Shown: piece after piece, positions 15,628 through 22,730 of the stretch
Layout: each line of letters begins with the position of its first letter
Numbering within the stretch: the first letter of the stretch is position 1
Source of the DNA: Novosphingobium sp.
Lineage (GTDB): Bacteria; Pseudomonadota; Alphaproteobacteria; Sphingomonadales; Sphingomonadaceae
NCBI GenBank assembly: GCA_024236215.1
Contig: JACKKX010000001.1
Coordinates: forward strand, 795,501 to 859,500
DNA: 64,000 nucleotides
Direction of reading: 5' to 3'
Program-made: the position numbers and the translations under genes
Notes under the pieces: model-generated
Seen by the model: only the letters and a program-made list of their open reading frames with translations
Databases searched by the model: none
Told to the model about the DNA's origin: nothing

Positions 15628-16172
15628 CCGTGCGGCAAGGCCACGCTGTGGATCGCCAGCAATCGCTTCACTCCGTCGGTGATGTTGCGGCTCGACAGCG
15701 TAGCGCCCGAGATATTGGGAATATCCTGGTTCAGGCGAAACGGATCGGCCAGTGTCTTGCCGCGGAATCGGCCGCGCCAGTTCGGATCGCGCACCTGCCC
15801 GCCCTTGGATTCGCGGTAGCTGAGGATCTCGACGCCGAGGACATGGCCATCGGGCGAGATGCCGGCGGCGTAGGTAATAAACTCGTGCTTGCCGATGACC
15901 TCATCGACGATCACCCAGCCTACCACCGTGTTGCCGCGCATCGCCCGCCAGACCCGAGGCTGGTTGGTACGCTGAGGAACGCCGGACAACCGCCGGATCT
16001 GCTGCAATTGAGCCGGATTGAGCGTGACAGGAAACACAGCGAACGTCTGCGCCTGCGGAATCAACGCCCGCTGGGCCTGTTCGACCGTGAGATAATCCGT
16101 AGCCCATGCCGGTGCCGAAATGACCGCCAGCACCGGAAGTGCGGTAATATGCGCCCAATGACGATGTGACAT
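15624..16172 (-). CDS. Periplasmic FMN-binding domain protein (ApbE substrate)
   Basis: A 182-residue exported protein. A signal peptide (about 1-24, ending ISAPAWA) is followed by an FMN_bind domain. The C-terminal motif NISGATLSSRNITDG is the classic S/T-G-A-T flavinylation site, with the Thr expected to carry covalent FMN. It lies directly before apbE and after a DUF6662 gene in one operon. A role as an extracytoplasmic electron carrier follows from the family; the acceptor is not known. Confidence 0.9.
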   Translation of the reverse strand: MSHRHWAHITALPVLAVISAPAWATDYLTVEQAQRALIPQAQTFAVFPVTLNPAQLQQIRRLSGVPQRTNQPRVWRAMRGNTVVGWVIVDEVIGKHEFITYAAGISPDGHVLGVEILSYRESKGGQVRDPNWRGRFRGKTLADPFRLNQDIPNISGATLSSRNITDGVKRLLAIHSVALPHG

Positions 16173-16183
16173 CGCGACTGCTC

Positions 16184-17080
16184 CTAGAAGTTATAGCCCA
16201 GCTTGACGCGGAATTCGTTCCGGGTCTTTTCGATCAGGTGCAGATTTGTGTCGGTCTGCCCCGCATAACGCTCGCCGCCGCCCTTAATCTGCGGGAACCA
16301 GGTGAGCGTCGCCCAGAACTTCTGGCCGCCATAGTGGATCGTCGGGCCGGCGAAGAGCGACCAGCGCTCCTGCCCGACTTCGGTCTCATATTCCGAAGTG
16401 TACTGGGCTTCAGCGCCGATGAACCAGTTGGGCGCGACGCGATAGGTGAGGCCGGTCCCCGCGCTCAGCTCGATTTCCATTTCGGGCGTGGTCGGCCAGT
16501 CGAAACCGGCCGGCAGATTGGCGATCGCCTTGCGGGTTTCGTGGCCGGCTTTCAGCCCGAGATTGCCGACCCAGACGATCTGTCCCTGCCGGAAATACTT
16601 CTGGGCGGCGAGGACGACATGGGCCTCATATTCGGTCTTGTCCTGACCGCTGTGCGGATCGAGCGTCTTGAACTCGGCCGAGGTGATCACCGCCAGCCCG
16701 AAATTGTCGAGCGCCGGGCTGAGCACGTTGAACTTGGCCTTGAGCTCAAGTCCGTTGAAACGCGGCCCCTTGTCGATGTCTGCGGGCAGATAGCCGTCGA
16801 TCAGCAGCCCTTGGCTCTTGATCGTCAGGAAGCTCGCGGCGGCGGAGAGGGTGATCCGGTCCGTGACGCCATACTCGCCCTCGATCTCGGTATCGATCGC
16901 CCGGTAGGTGCCCTGACCCTTGTCCGAGCGCAGCGTATTAAACACATAGATCTCGCCCGAGCCTTTGGGCAGTGTTTCCGCGCCGGTATTGTATCCGAAC
17001 AGATTCTCGTCGGCGTGTGCGACACCGGGCAGTGCGGCGCTGGACAGCAGGACAGCCAGTCTCATGGCTTTGATCTTCAC
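16184..17080 (-). CDS. DUF6662-like outer-membrane/periplasmic protein
   Basis: A 298-residue protein with a signal peptide (RLAVLLSSAALPGVAHA) and a body rich in amphipathic beta strands ending in Phe (KLGYNF), as for outer-membrane beta barrels. It resembles the DUF6662 family. The GTG at 17080 follows GGGGG and is preferred to the ATG at 17065. It is first in the operon with the FMN-binding protein and ApbE, 11 bases before the next gene. A palindrome at 17120-17146 lies in its promoter region. A role in metal or electron exchange across the outer membrane is a guess. Confidence 0.72.
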   Translation of the reverse strand: MKIKAMRLAVLLSSAALPGVAHADENLFGYNTGAETLPKGSGEIYVFNTLRSDKGQGTYRAIDTEIEGEYGVTDRITLSAAASFLTIKSQGLLIDGYLPADIDKGPRFNGLELKAKFNVLSPALDNFGLAVITSAEFKTLDPHSGQDKTEYEAHVVLAAQKYFRQGQIVWVGNLGLKAGHETRKAIANLPAGFDWPTTPEMEIELSAGTGLTYRVAPNWFIGAEAQYTSEYETEVGQERWSLFAGPTIHYGGQKFWATLTWFPQIKGGGERYAGQTDTNLHLIEKTRNEFRVKLGYNF

Positions 17081-17119
17081 TCGAAACCCCCTTGTTGCTG
17101 AATTGTTGCTGGCCCGTAT

Positions 17120-17146
17120 CGCTAATGCGACTAGTTCGCAATAGCG
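17120..17146. promoter_or_regulatory. Fur-box-like inverted repeat before the flavin operon
   Basis: CGCTAATGCGA at 17120-17130 is repeated in inverted form as TCGCAATAGCG at 17136-17146 with one mismatch. The centre contains TGCGACTAGTTCGCA, similar in shape to iron-response (Fur) sites seen before TonB receptor genes. It lies 40-66 bases upstream of the DUF6662 start. Regulation by iron is inferred. Confidence 0.5.
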
Positions 17147-17204
17147 ATTGTAATATTTATTGTGTGCGGGCTTAGCGGTGATCGAGCAGTCAAGGTGGCC
17201 TGCG

Positions 17205-17423
17205 CTACCGGGTGCGTCTGGCCTTGGCGAACGCCCTGTCGGTGGACATGAATCGCGCAAGCATCGGCGCCACGAGACGTTCCGGCGGCAGTTGCGATTG
17301 CCCCGATGTCTCGGCGAGAATGGCCGCATAGGCGACGAGATCGCGGTGGACCGACGCCGGCAATTCGACAGCCAGCCTGACCGGCTTGTCATCGCTTAAC
17401 GTCCCGAGTTTGAGCCTAGTCAT
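17205..17423 (-). CDS. DUF2274 protein of the conjugation operon
   Basis: A 72-residue protein starting MTRLKLGTLSDDKPVRLAVE and containing LPASVHRDLVAYAAILAE, the pattern of DUF2274, a small ribbon-helix-helix-like family that routinely follows trbI in alphaproteobacterial conjugative elements. It overlaps trbI by four bases and ends the trb operon. Its role is unknown; DNA binding is plausible from the N-terminal beta-strand plus two helices. Confidence 0.82.
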   Translation of the reverse strand: MTRLKLGTLSDDKPVRLAVELPASVHRDLVAYAAILAETSGQSQLPPERLVAPMLARFMSTDRAFAKARRTR

Positions 17424-18610
17424 GGCCGCTGATCCTGACCTAGCGGTTCGAGGATGATGTCGCGCGTCACCATGACGCGCAGCGCAAAGCCAGGCCGGAT
17501 CGTCAATGTCGGCTTCACGTTCAGTTCGCGCCCTACAATCTGCTGCCCGGTCTGGCTGATCGTGTCCTGCGTACCGCGCCGGACGGCACGCACGAGATCG
17601 CTGTCTCCGCCTGCCCCCAGTTCCGAACCCACACCCAGCAAGGTCGAGATGAATGCTGCCCTCGCCATGTTGCCCCAGTGATAATTGACGCCGTCCTGGA
17701 GGCCCGCGAACCCGCGTGCGTCTGCACCGGGCAAGCGGTCGAGCAGAATTGACCTGCCGTCGGGCATGATCAGCCGGTCCCAGGCCAGTAGGACACGATT
17801 CTGGCCTTGCGACACTTCGGAATCATATTCACCGATAAGGCGCGAGCCCTGCGGGATTAGGAGTGTGCGCCCGGTCAGGCTGTCATAGACATTTGCGGTC
17901 ACTTGCGCGGTGATCTGACCGGGAAGGTCGGATCGAATGCCGGTGATAAGCGCTGCCGGTATGATGCTGCCCGCCTGCAAAGTTGCGGGCGAGACCATGC
18001 CTGTAAGCCTGGCGGCACTGGTCGTGGCGGTGTTCGTGGGCTTCAGAAAGGCACGCTTTCCTGCCTGGTCGGACGGATTGGCAGGCGCATCGGCCAATGG
18101 AGATACCACGCCAGCGGCCGGCACTTCGGCAAAAGCAGGACCGCCCGCTCCCTTTCCTTCGCCGCCGCCCAGAAACAAGCGGCTTGTCCGTGCCGCATCG
18201 CGCTCCTGCGCAATGCGCTGGCGCAGGGCCTCTTCCGGATCCGGGCCACGCGCTGTCTGCGGTGGCCCTGGCGGGATCGGCACCACGTCGCCCCGCTTCT
18301 GCGCGGCCAGGATCGGGCCTCCGAGATCGCCGGGAAGCGGCGGACCGAGCTTGGGGACCTGAGTATAGTCCTTCGGCGCCGATGCCAGCGCATCGGCGGC
18401 TGCCTCGCTACCCGTGCCGATGAGGTTTTCCGGGGGCGTTCTGGTGCCGCTCGACAGGGCATAATACAACGATCCCCCGATCCCAGCAGATGCCGCGAGG
18501 CAAAGGCCGATGATCGCCTTGCGGGAAAGCCGCATGACGCGCGGCAAGGGCGGCCGCAGCGAAAGATCAGGTGCCTGTGCAGTCGGGGCCTGGGTCACCT
18601 GCGCATTCAT
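17420..18610 (-). CDS. trbI: TrbI/VirB10 type IV secretion channel protein
   Basis: A 396-residue VirB10 homologue. A single inner-membrane helix (about 32-52, AIIGLCLAASAGIGG) follows a short cytoplasmic tail. A Pro-rich periplasmic linker spans about 60-190, and the conserved C-terminal domain has GSRLIGEYDSEVSQGQNRVL and LDRLPGADARGFAGL. It spans both membranes and transmits energy from the ATPases to the outer-membrane core formed with TrbG. It overlaps trbG and DUF2274 by four bases each. Confidence 0.93.
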   Translation of the reverse strand: MNAQVTQAPTAQAPDLSLRPPLPRVMRLSRKAIIGLCLAASAGIGGSLYYALSSGTRTPPENLIGTGSEAAADALASAPKDYTQVPKLGPPLPGDLGGPILAAQKRGDVVPIPPGPPQTARGPDPEEALRQRIAQERDAARTSRLFLGGGEGKGAGGPAFAEVPAAGVVSPLADAPANPSDQAGKRAFLKPTNTATTSAARLTGMVSPATLQAGSIIPAALITGIRSDLPGQITAQVTANVYDSLTGRTLLIPQGSRLIGEYDSEVSQGQNRVLLAWDRLIMPDGRSILLDRLPGADARGFAGLQDGVNYHWGNMARAAFISTLLGVGSELGAGGDSDLVRAVRRGTQDTISQTGQQIVGRELNVKPTLTIRPGFALRVMVTRDIILEPLGQDQRP

Positions 18611-19620
18611 CGGGAAGCACTCCGTCGGCGGCCGTCACGCACGATCCGCACGCGCTGCTCGCTCTTGCGGTTGCCAAGCCGAAGCTCGGCGGCGTCGAAC
18701 AGCCGATCGACGACCATGTAGGCGCCGCGCACCCGGTAGTTGACCAGTTCGCCCGCGCCGGATGCGCCGATCACGAAGAGCGGGGGCATATCGCCCTGCG
18801 CGATGGAACCCGGGAAGGCGATGAACACCTGACGGCCGTCGTCGAACACGCGGGTCGGCCGCCACCGCGGCTTGTCACCCTCGATCCGGTATCCGAACTC
18901 GAGCGCGCCCACATCGATCCCCGATGACACTGGCGCCATGGCCTGAGCGTCCGCTGCTTGGCCCCGGAGTGCGATCAGCTCATCCTGCGGATAGATCCAT
19001 GAGAGCGACGCCAGATAGGTTGCCGGCGTGCTCCGCAGTTCGAGGTGATATGTCCGCCGATCGGTGTTGATGATCAGATTGGTCACGAGACCACTGCGCG
19101 TGGGCTTCACCAGAATGTGAACCCGCTGCAGCGGACCGGAGCCGCTCTGGGTGTCGCCGATGATCCAGCGCACCGTGTCACCGGCCGCGACAGGCCCCGC
19201 TCCCACCAGCTGCTCGCCTTCCTGCAGCGCGATGTCGGTCACTTGGCCGGGCGCCGTATAGACTTGGTAGAGGGCTCCGTCGGCATAGGGATATTGCTGG
19301 ATCGCATTGATGAAGCCGTCGCGCACGGGCTGCACCCGCGCGGCAGCGTTGGCTACGCCGATCCGGGACTGCGGGTCACTCGCGCCTCCGCGCTTCGGCA
19401 TCGGCAGCGGCTTCAACTGTCCGGGAAGCGGCAATGGTTGGGGAATGGCGACCACCAGAGGCGGCGCAGTCTCTTCCGCCTTCACGGCGGGTTGGGCCAT
19501 CTCGGTAACGGCCTTGCGGACCCGCGCCTCGACGGGACCCGTCGCAGCCAGAGCAGCAGTAGCCAGCAGCACGGCCATGGCCGTGCCGCCGGGCGATTTG
19601 ATGAGATTGAAAGCGGTCAC
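18607..19620 (-). CDS. trbG: TrbG/VirB9 outer-membrane core protein
   Basis: A 337-residue protein with an N-terminal signal (AMAVLLATAALAATGPVEA), a Pro-rich spacer, and a VirB9/CagX domain ending in RGAYMVVDRLFDAAELRLG. It forms the outer-membrane part of the mating channel together with TrbI. The start overlaps the trbF stop by four bases, in keeping with the canonical trb gene order. Confidence 0.92.
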   Translation of the reverse strand: MTAFNLIKSPGGTAMAVLLATAALAATGPVEARVRKAVTEMAQPAVKAEETAPPLVVAIPQPLPLPGQLKPLPMPKRGGASDPQSRIGVANAAARVQPVRDGFINAIQQYPYADGALYQVYTAPGQVTDIALQEGEQLVGAGPVAAGDTVRWIIGDTQSGSGPLQRVHILVKPTRSGLVTNLIINTDRRTYHLELRSTPATYLASLSWIYPQDELIALRGQAADAQAMAPVSSGIDVGALEFGYRIEGDKPRWRPTRVFDDGRQVFIAFPGSIAQGDMPPLFVIGASGAGELVNYRVRGAYMVVDRLFDAAELRLGNRKSEQRVRIVRDGRRRSASR

Positions 19621-20300
19621 TGGGCAAGCTCCTTCGACCAGTTGATGGAATGCACGAAGAGGCCGAGCGGATTCTTGCGCAGGGCGTCGGGAGTGCGCGG
19701 CGTCTGGGTGACGATGCCGAGGATCGCCGACCAGCGTTCGGTCGCAGCGAGGCTACCATCGCGGTAGTGCCGCTCGACCCAGGCAACGCGGAAGCTATTG
19801 CCGGAGGCCCGGATAACGCTCGACACATCGACTGCGACCTGGAGCTTGCCGATCTGCGCGAAGGGGTCGTTGCTGCGAGCGTAGTCGTTGAGCGCCAGCG
19901 CGCCCTTGTCGGTGGTGAAGTCGTAGGCGTGAAGCCAGTTCTCCCGCACGATTACGGCGTCCGCAGGGATACTGCGCACCTGCTCGATGAACTGGGCGAG
20001 GTGATAGGCGATCTGCGGGTCGGTCGGACGGAAGTCGGCATCCGCAGGCGCCACCGCCTGCGCCGCACCCAGCTTGTCGACCTCGACCACCCAAGGCGTG
20101 ATCGTGCCGCGCGCGGACAGCCAGACCAGCCCGGCGGCAAGGCTGCCCGACAGGGCCAGCGTGCCGAAGAAGGCAAGCCGCCAGTTCTTTGCCTGCACCC
20201 GCGCCGAACCGATGCGATCGTCCCAGGCCTGCGCGGCGCGCTGATAGGGCGTCACCGGCTCGGGCGTCTGCCCGTACCGGATGGAGGGTCGTTTGAACAT
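19617..20300 (-). CDS. trbF: TrbF/VirB8 inner-membrane assembly protein
   Basis: A 227-residue VirB8-like protein: a cytoplasmic N-terminus (TPYQRAAQAWDDRIG), one transmembrane helix (about 42-65) and a periplasmic NTF2-like domain with VRENWLHAYDFTTDKG and the closing WSAILGIVTQTP segment. VirB8 proteins nucleate assembly of the type IV secretion channel. It is followed after six bases by the trbL end on the operon, in the usual order. Confidence 0.92.
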   Translation of the reverse strand: MFKRPSIRYGQTPEPVTPYQRAAQAWDDRIGSARVQAKNWRLAFFGTLALSGSLAAGLVWLSARGTITPWVVEVDKLGAAQAVAPADADFRPTDPQIAYHLAQFIEQVRSIPADAVIVRENWLHAYDFTTDKGALALNDYARSNDPFAQIGKLQVAVDVSSVIRASGNSFRVAWVERHYRDGSLAATERWSAILGIVTQTPRTPDALRKNPLGLFVHSINWSKELAQ

Positions 20301-20306
20301 TGCTGG

Positions 20307-21620
20307 CTAGTCCTTTTCGCTGAGATTGACGGCATTCCCGGCCCCGCCGCCGTCGCCGGACCGCAAGGCATGGGCGGCGGTCGAAACGCCATGATTGAGA
20401 GCCTGACGGCGCTGCATCGCGCTGGCCCAGGCGGGCCGGTCGGACGCTTCGGTCGCAGGAGCGCCGCCATCGGGTTTGCCGCCGGAAATCGTGCCACCCG
20501 TCGCGCTGACTGCGCCCCGCGCGCCCTCCCGGAAATCCTGCTTCACCGATGCGGACGCCTTGCGAAGCGGCGACATGGCCGCGCCGCCCGCCGCCTGGCC
20601 GACCGCACCCAGGCCCGATGCCACTCCAGATGCTCCGCTCTTTCCGGCCGAACCCAGAGCGTAGGCCATGCTGGCGCCGCCAGCGGCCTGCGCGCCCTTG
20701 TGCGTAACACCTGCCACGGCGCTGGCGGCGGCTCCGCCGGCGAGCCGGGCGCCGGCAACACCGGCAGCAAAGGTGCCGCCTGCGGCAAGCGCGGTTCCGA
20801 CCGCGGATCCCGCGCCGAGCTGTGGTCCACCGGAGACGATGCCATTGGCAATACCGGGACCGAAAATGCCCAGGCCGAGCAATGAAAGGCTCGCCAGCAT
20901 GATCGCCAGTGCATCCTCGATGGTCGGTTCGGCCGGGACTGCGGTGGTGAACTCGGAGAAGATAGTCGAGCCGATGCCGACGATGACCGCGAGCACCAAC
21001 ACCTTGATGCCGGACGACACCACGTTTCCGAGCACACGCTCGGCCATGAAGGCGGTCTTGCCGAACAGCCCGAAGGGAACGAGCACGAACCCACACAGCG
21101 TGGTCAGCTTGAACTCGATCAGTGTTATGAAGAGCTGGATCGCTAGAATGAAGAAGGCGATGATGACGATTGCCCAGGCGACCAGCAGAATGACGATTTG
21201 CAGGAAATTCTCGAAGAAACTGACGAACCCCATGAGGTCAGAGATTGAGTCGAGCAACGGTCGAGCCGCATCCAGCCCGACCTGCGCGACCCGACCGGGC
21301 TGGAGCAGTTCAGCAGTTGAAAACCCGGTGCCGCTTGCCTTGAGACCAAGGCCGGCAAAGCTCTCGAAAACGATGCGGGCGAGATTGTTCCAGTTGCCGA
21401 TGATGTAGGCGAATACGCCGACAAACAGCGTCTTCTTGACGAGGTTGGCGACAATGTTGTCGTTCTCGCCCCAGGTCCAGAACAGGGCTGCCAGCGTCAC
21501 GTCGATGACGATCAGGGTGGTCGCAATGAACGCCACCTCGCCGTGCAACAGGCCAAACCCGCTGTCGATGTAGCGCGAGAAAATGTCGAGGAAGTGGTCG
21601 ACGACGCCAGTGCCCCCCAT
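20307..21620 (-). CDS. trbL: TrbL/VirB6 polytopic membrane protein
   Basis: A 437-residue protein with at least five hydrophobic helices in residues 30-270 (for example VAFIATTLIVIDVTLAALF, FLQIVILLVAWAIVIIAFF, ALAIMLASLSLLGLGIFG) followed by a Gly/Ala/Ser-rich C-terminal tail of about 160 residues. This layout is typical of TrbL, the inner-membrane pore component through which the DNA passes. It lies one base after trbK-alt. Confidence 0.92.
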   Translation of the reverse strand: MGGTGVVDHFLDIFSRYIDSGFGLLHGEVAFIATTLIVIDVTLAALFWTWGENDNIVANLVKKTLFVGVFAYIIGNWNNLARIVFESFAGLGLKASGTGFSTAELLQPGRVAQVGLDAARPLLDSISDLMGFVSFFENFLQIVILLVAWAIVIIAFFILAIQLFITLIEFKLTTLCGFVLVPFGLFGKTAFMAERVLGNVVSSGIKVLVLAVIVGIGSTIFSEFTTAVPAEPTIEDALAIMLASLSLLGLGIFGPGIANGIVSGGPQLGAGSAVGTALAAGGTFAAGVAGARLAGGAAASAVAGVTHKGAQAAGGASMAYALGSAGKSGASGVASGLGAVGQAAGGAAMSPLRKASASVKQDFREGARGAVSATGGTISGGKPDGGAPATEASDRPAWASAMQRRQALNHGVSTAAHALRSGDGGGAGNAVNLSEKD

Positions 21621-21621
21621 A

Positions 21622-21978
21622 TCACTGACCTCCGGAACTGGACGGCGCGGTGACTCGCGGCGATCCGGATGGTAGGCCCGAATTGTCGATCACGGGGTTG
21701 GGCCGCGGAAATCGTTCCATGGGCCGCGCGCCCGGAGCCAGGAATCGGCGCCGGTTCTCGGCCCAGGCTTGGCTGCATTCGTTCGTCGTTTCGGCGACCT
21801 GTCCGAGTTCGGAGCAAAGCCGGAGCATTTCCGGTAGGGGATCGCCATCGGGCTCCACCACGGTGACGACCTCGGGGGGCTCGGGTTTGCGCTCTTCGCG
21901 CAGCTGGAGCGCGGTCATCGTGATCGCGACCGCCACGAACCCGATGGCTCCGATCCGCGCGAAGAGCTTGCTGTTCAT
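21622..21978 (-). CDS. trbK: TrbK-alt, putative entry-exclusion protein
   Basis: A 118-residue protein with a single N-terminal membrane anchor (ARIGAIGFVAVAITMTALQL) and a periplasmic domain with two Cys (RLCSELGQ ... TNECSQAWAENRRRFL). This matches the short family called TrbK-alt that sits between trbJ and trbL in alphaproteobacterial elements. By analogy with TrbK of RP4 it would block entry of a second copy of the element. That role is inferred from position. Confidence 0.8.
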   Translation of the reverse strand: MNSKLFARIGAIGFVAVAITMTALQLREERKPEPPEVVTVVEPDGDPLPEMLRLCSELGQVAETTNECSQAWAENRRRFLAPGARPMERFPRPNPVIDNSGLPSGSPRVTAPSSSGGQ

Positions 21979-21989
21979 CGCAGGCGCCC

Positions 21990-22730
21990 TCAGTTGTGGA
22001 ACAACTGGGTATTGCCGGGGACATAGCCCCGCCCGGGCGCTAGGAAGCGGCGCAACTGCTCACGCGCCTGCGCCTTGGCCGCAGCGGCGTTGGCGGCATC
22101 GAGCGTCTGGGCACGGCCGAGCGAAGCGATAGTGGCGGTGAGGTCAGCCAGTTGCTGCGACTGGACGGCGAGCAATTGGTTGCCGGCTTGTGCCGCCTGC
22201 AGGGCGCCGGTTGCCGACTGGCTGGCGGTCAACAGGCTCTCCACTGCCGCGCGGGAACCTTCGATATTGCCGACGGCCCCGGCCTGGACCTTGAGCGCGT
22301 CCTCGAAGGCCGCGACGCTGTTCTGCCAGCGGGTCTCGGCGCCCTGCACCAGCGCTCGGTCCGAGGCGGTGAGGTCGATCGACTTGTACTGCTGCGCGAA
22401 CTTGGTCTGGATGTCCTGGACATCGTAGGCCATGCGCTGGGCTTGCTGGATCAACTGCTGGGTCTGCCTGATCTGCTGCTGGATCGGCTGCAGCATGTCG
22501 AGCGGCAGTTTTTCGAGGTTGCGCGCTTCGTTGAGCAGCGATGTCGCCTGGTTCTGGAGCTGGCGGATCTGGTTGTTGATCTGCTCCAGCGTCCGGGCGG
22601 CGGTCAGCACGTTCTGCGCGTAATTGCTCGGATCATAGACGATGATCGCGCTGGCCGGCTGCGCGCTGGCGAGCGTCATTACGCTGGCGATGCTCGCCAT
22701 CAGGGCGAGATGGATGGGGGCCTTCTTCAC
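21990..22730 (-). CDS. trbJ: TrbJ/VirB5 pilus-associated protein
   Basis: A 246-residue exported protein. A signal peptide (about 1-28, ending ASAQPASA) is followed by IIVYDPSNYAQNVLTAARTL, the hallmark start of mature TrbJ, and a long helical region (residues 40-150) like VirB5. It is likely a minor pilus-tip or channel component. The start overlaps the trbE stop by four bases. Confidence 0.92.
   Translation of the reverse strand: MKKAPIHLALMASIASVMTLASAQPASAIIVYDPSNYAQNVLTAARTLEQINNQIRQLQNQATSLLNEARNLEKLPLDMLQPIQQQIRQTQQLIQQAQRMAYDVQDIQTKFAQQYKSIDLTASDRALVQGAETRWQNSVAAFEDALKVQAGAVGNIEGSRAAVESLLTASQSATGALQAAQAGNQLLAVQSQQLADLTATIASLGRAQTLDAANAAAAKAQAREQLRRFLAPGRGYVPGNTQLFHN

Noticed and set aside
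19795-21096. 433-codon minus-strand frame across trbF and trbL
   Set aside because: It is a third frame of two well-supported trb genes and is rich in Arg/Gly, as expected for a shadow.
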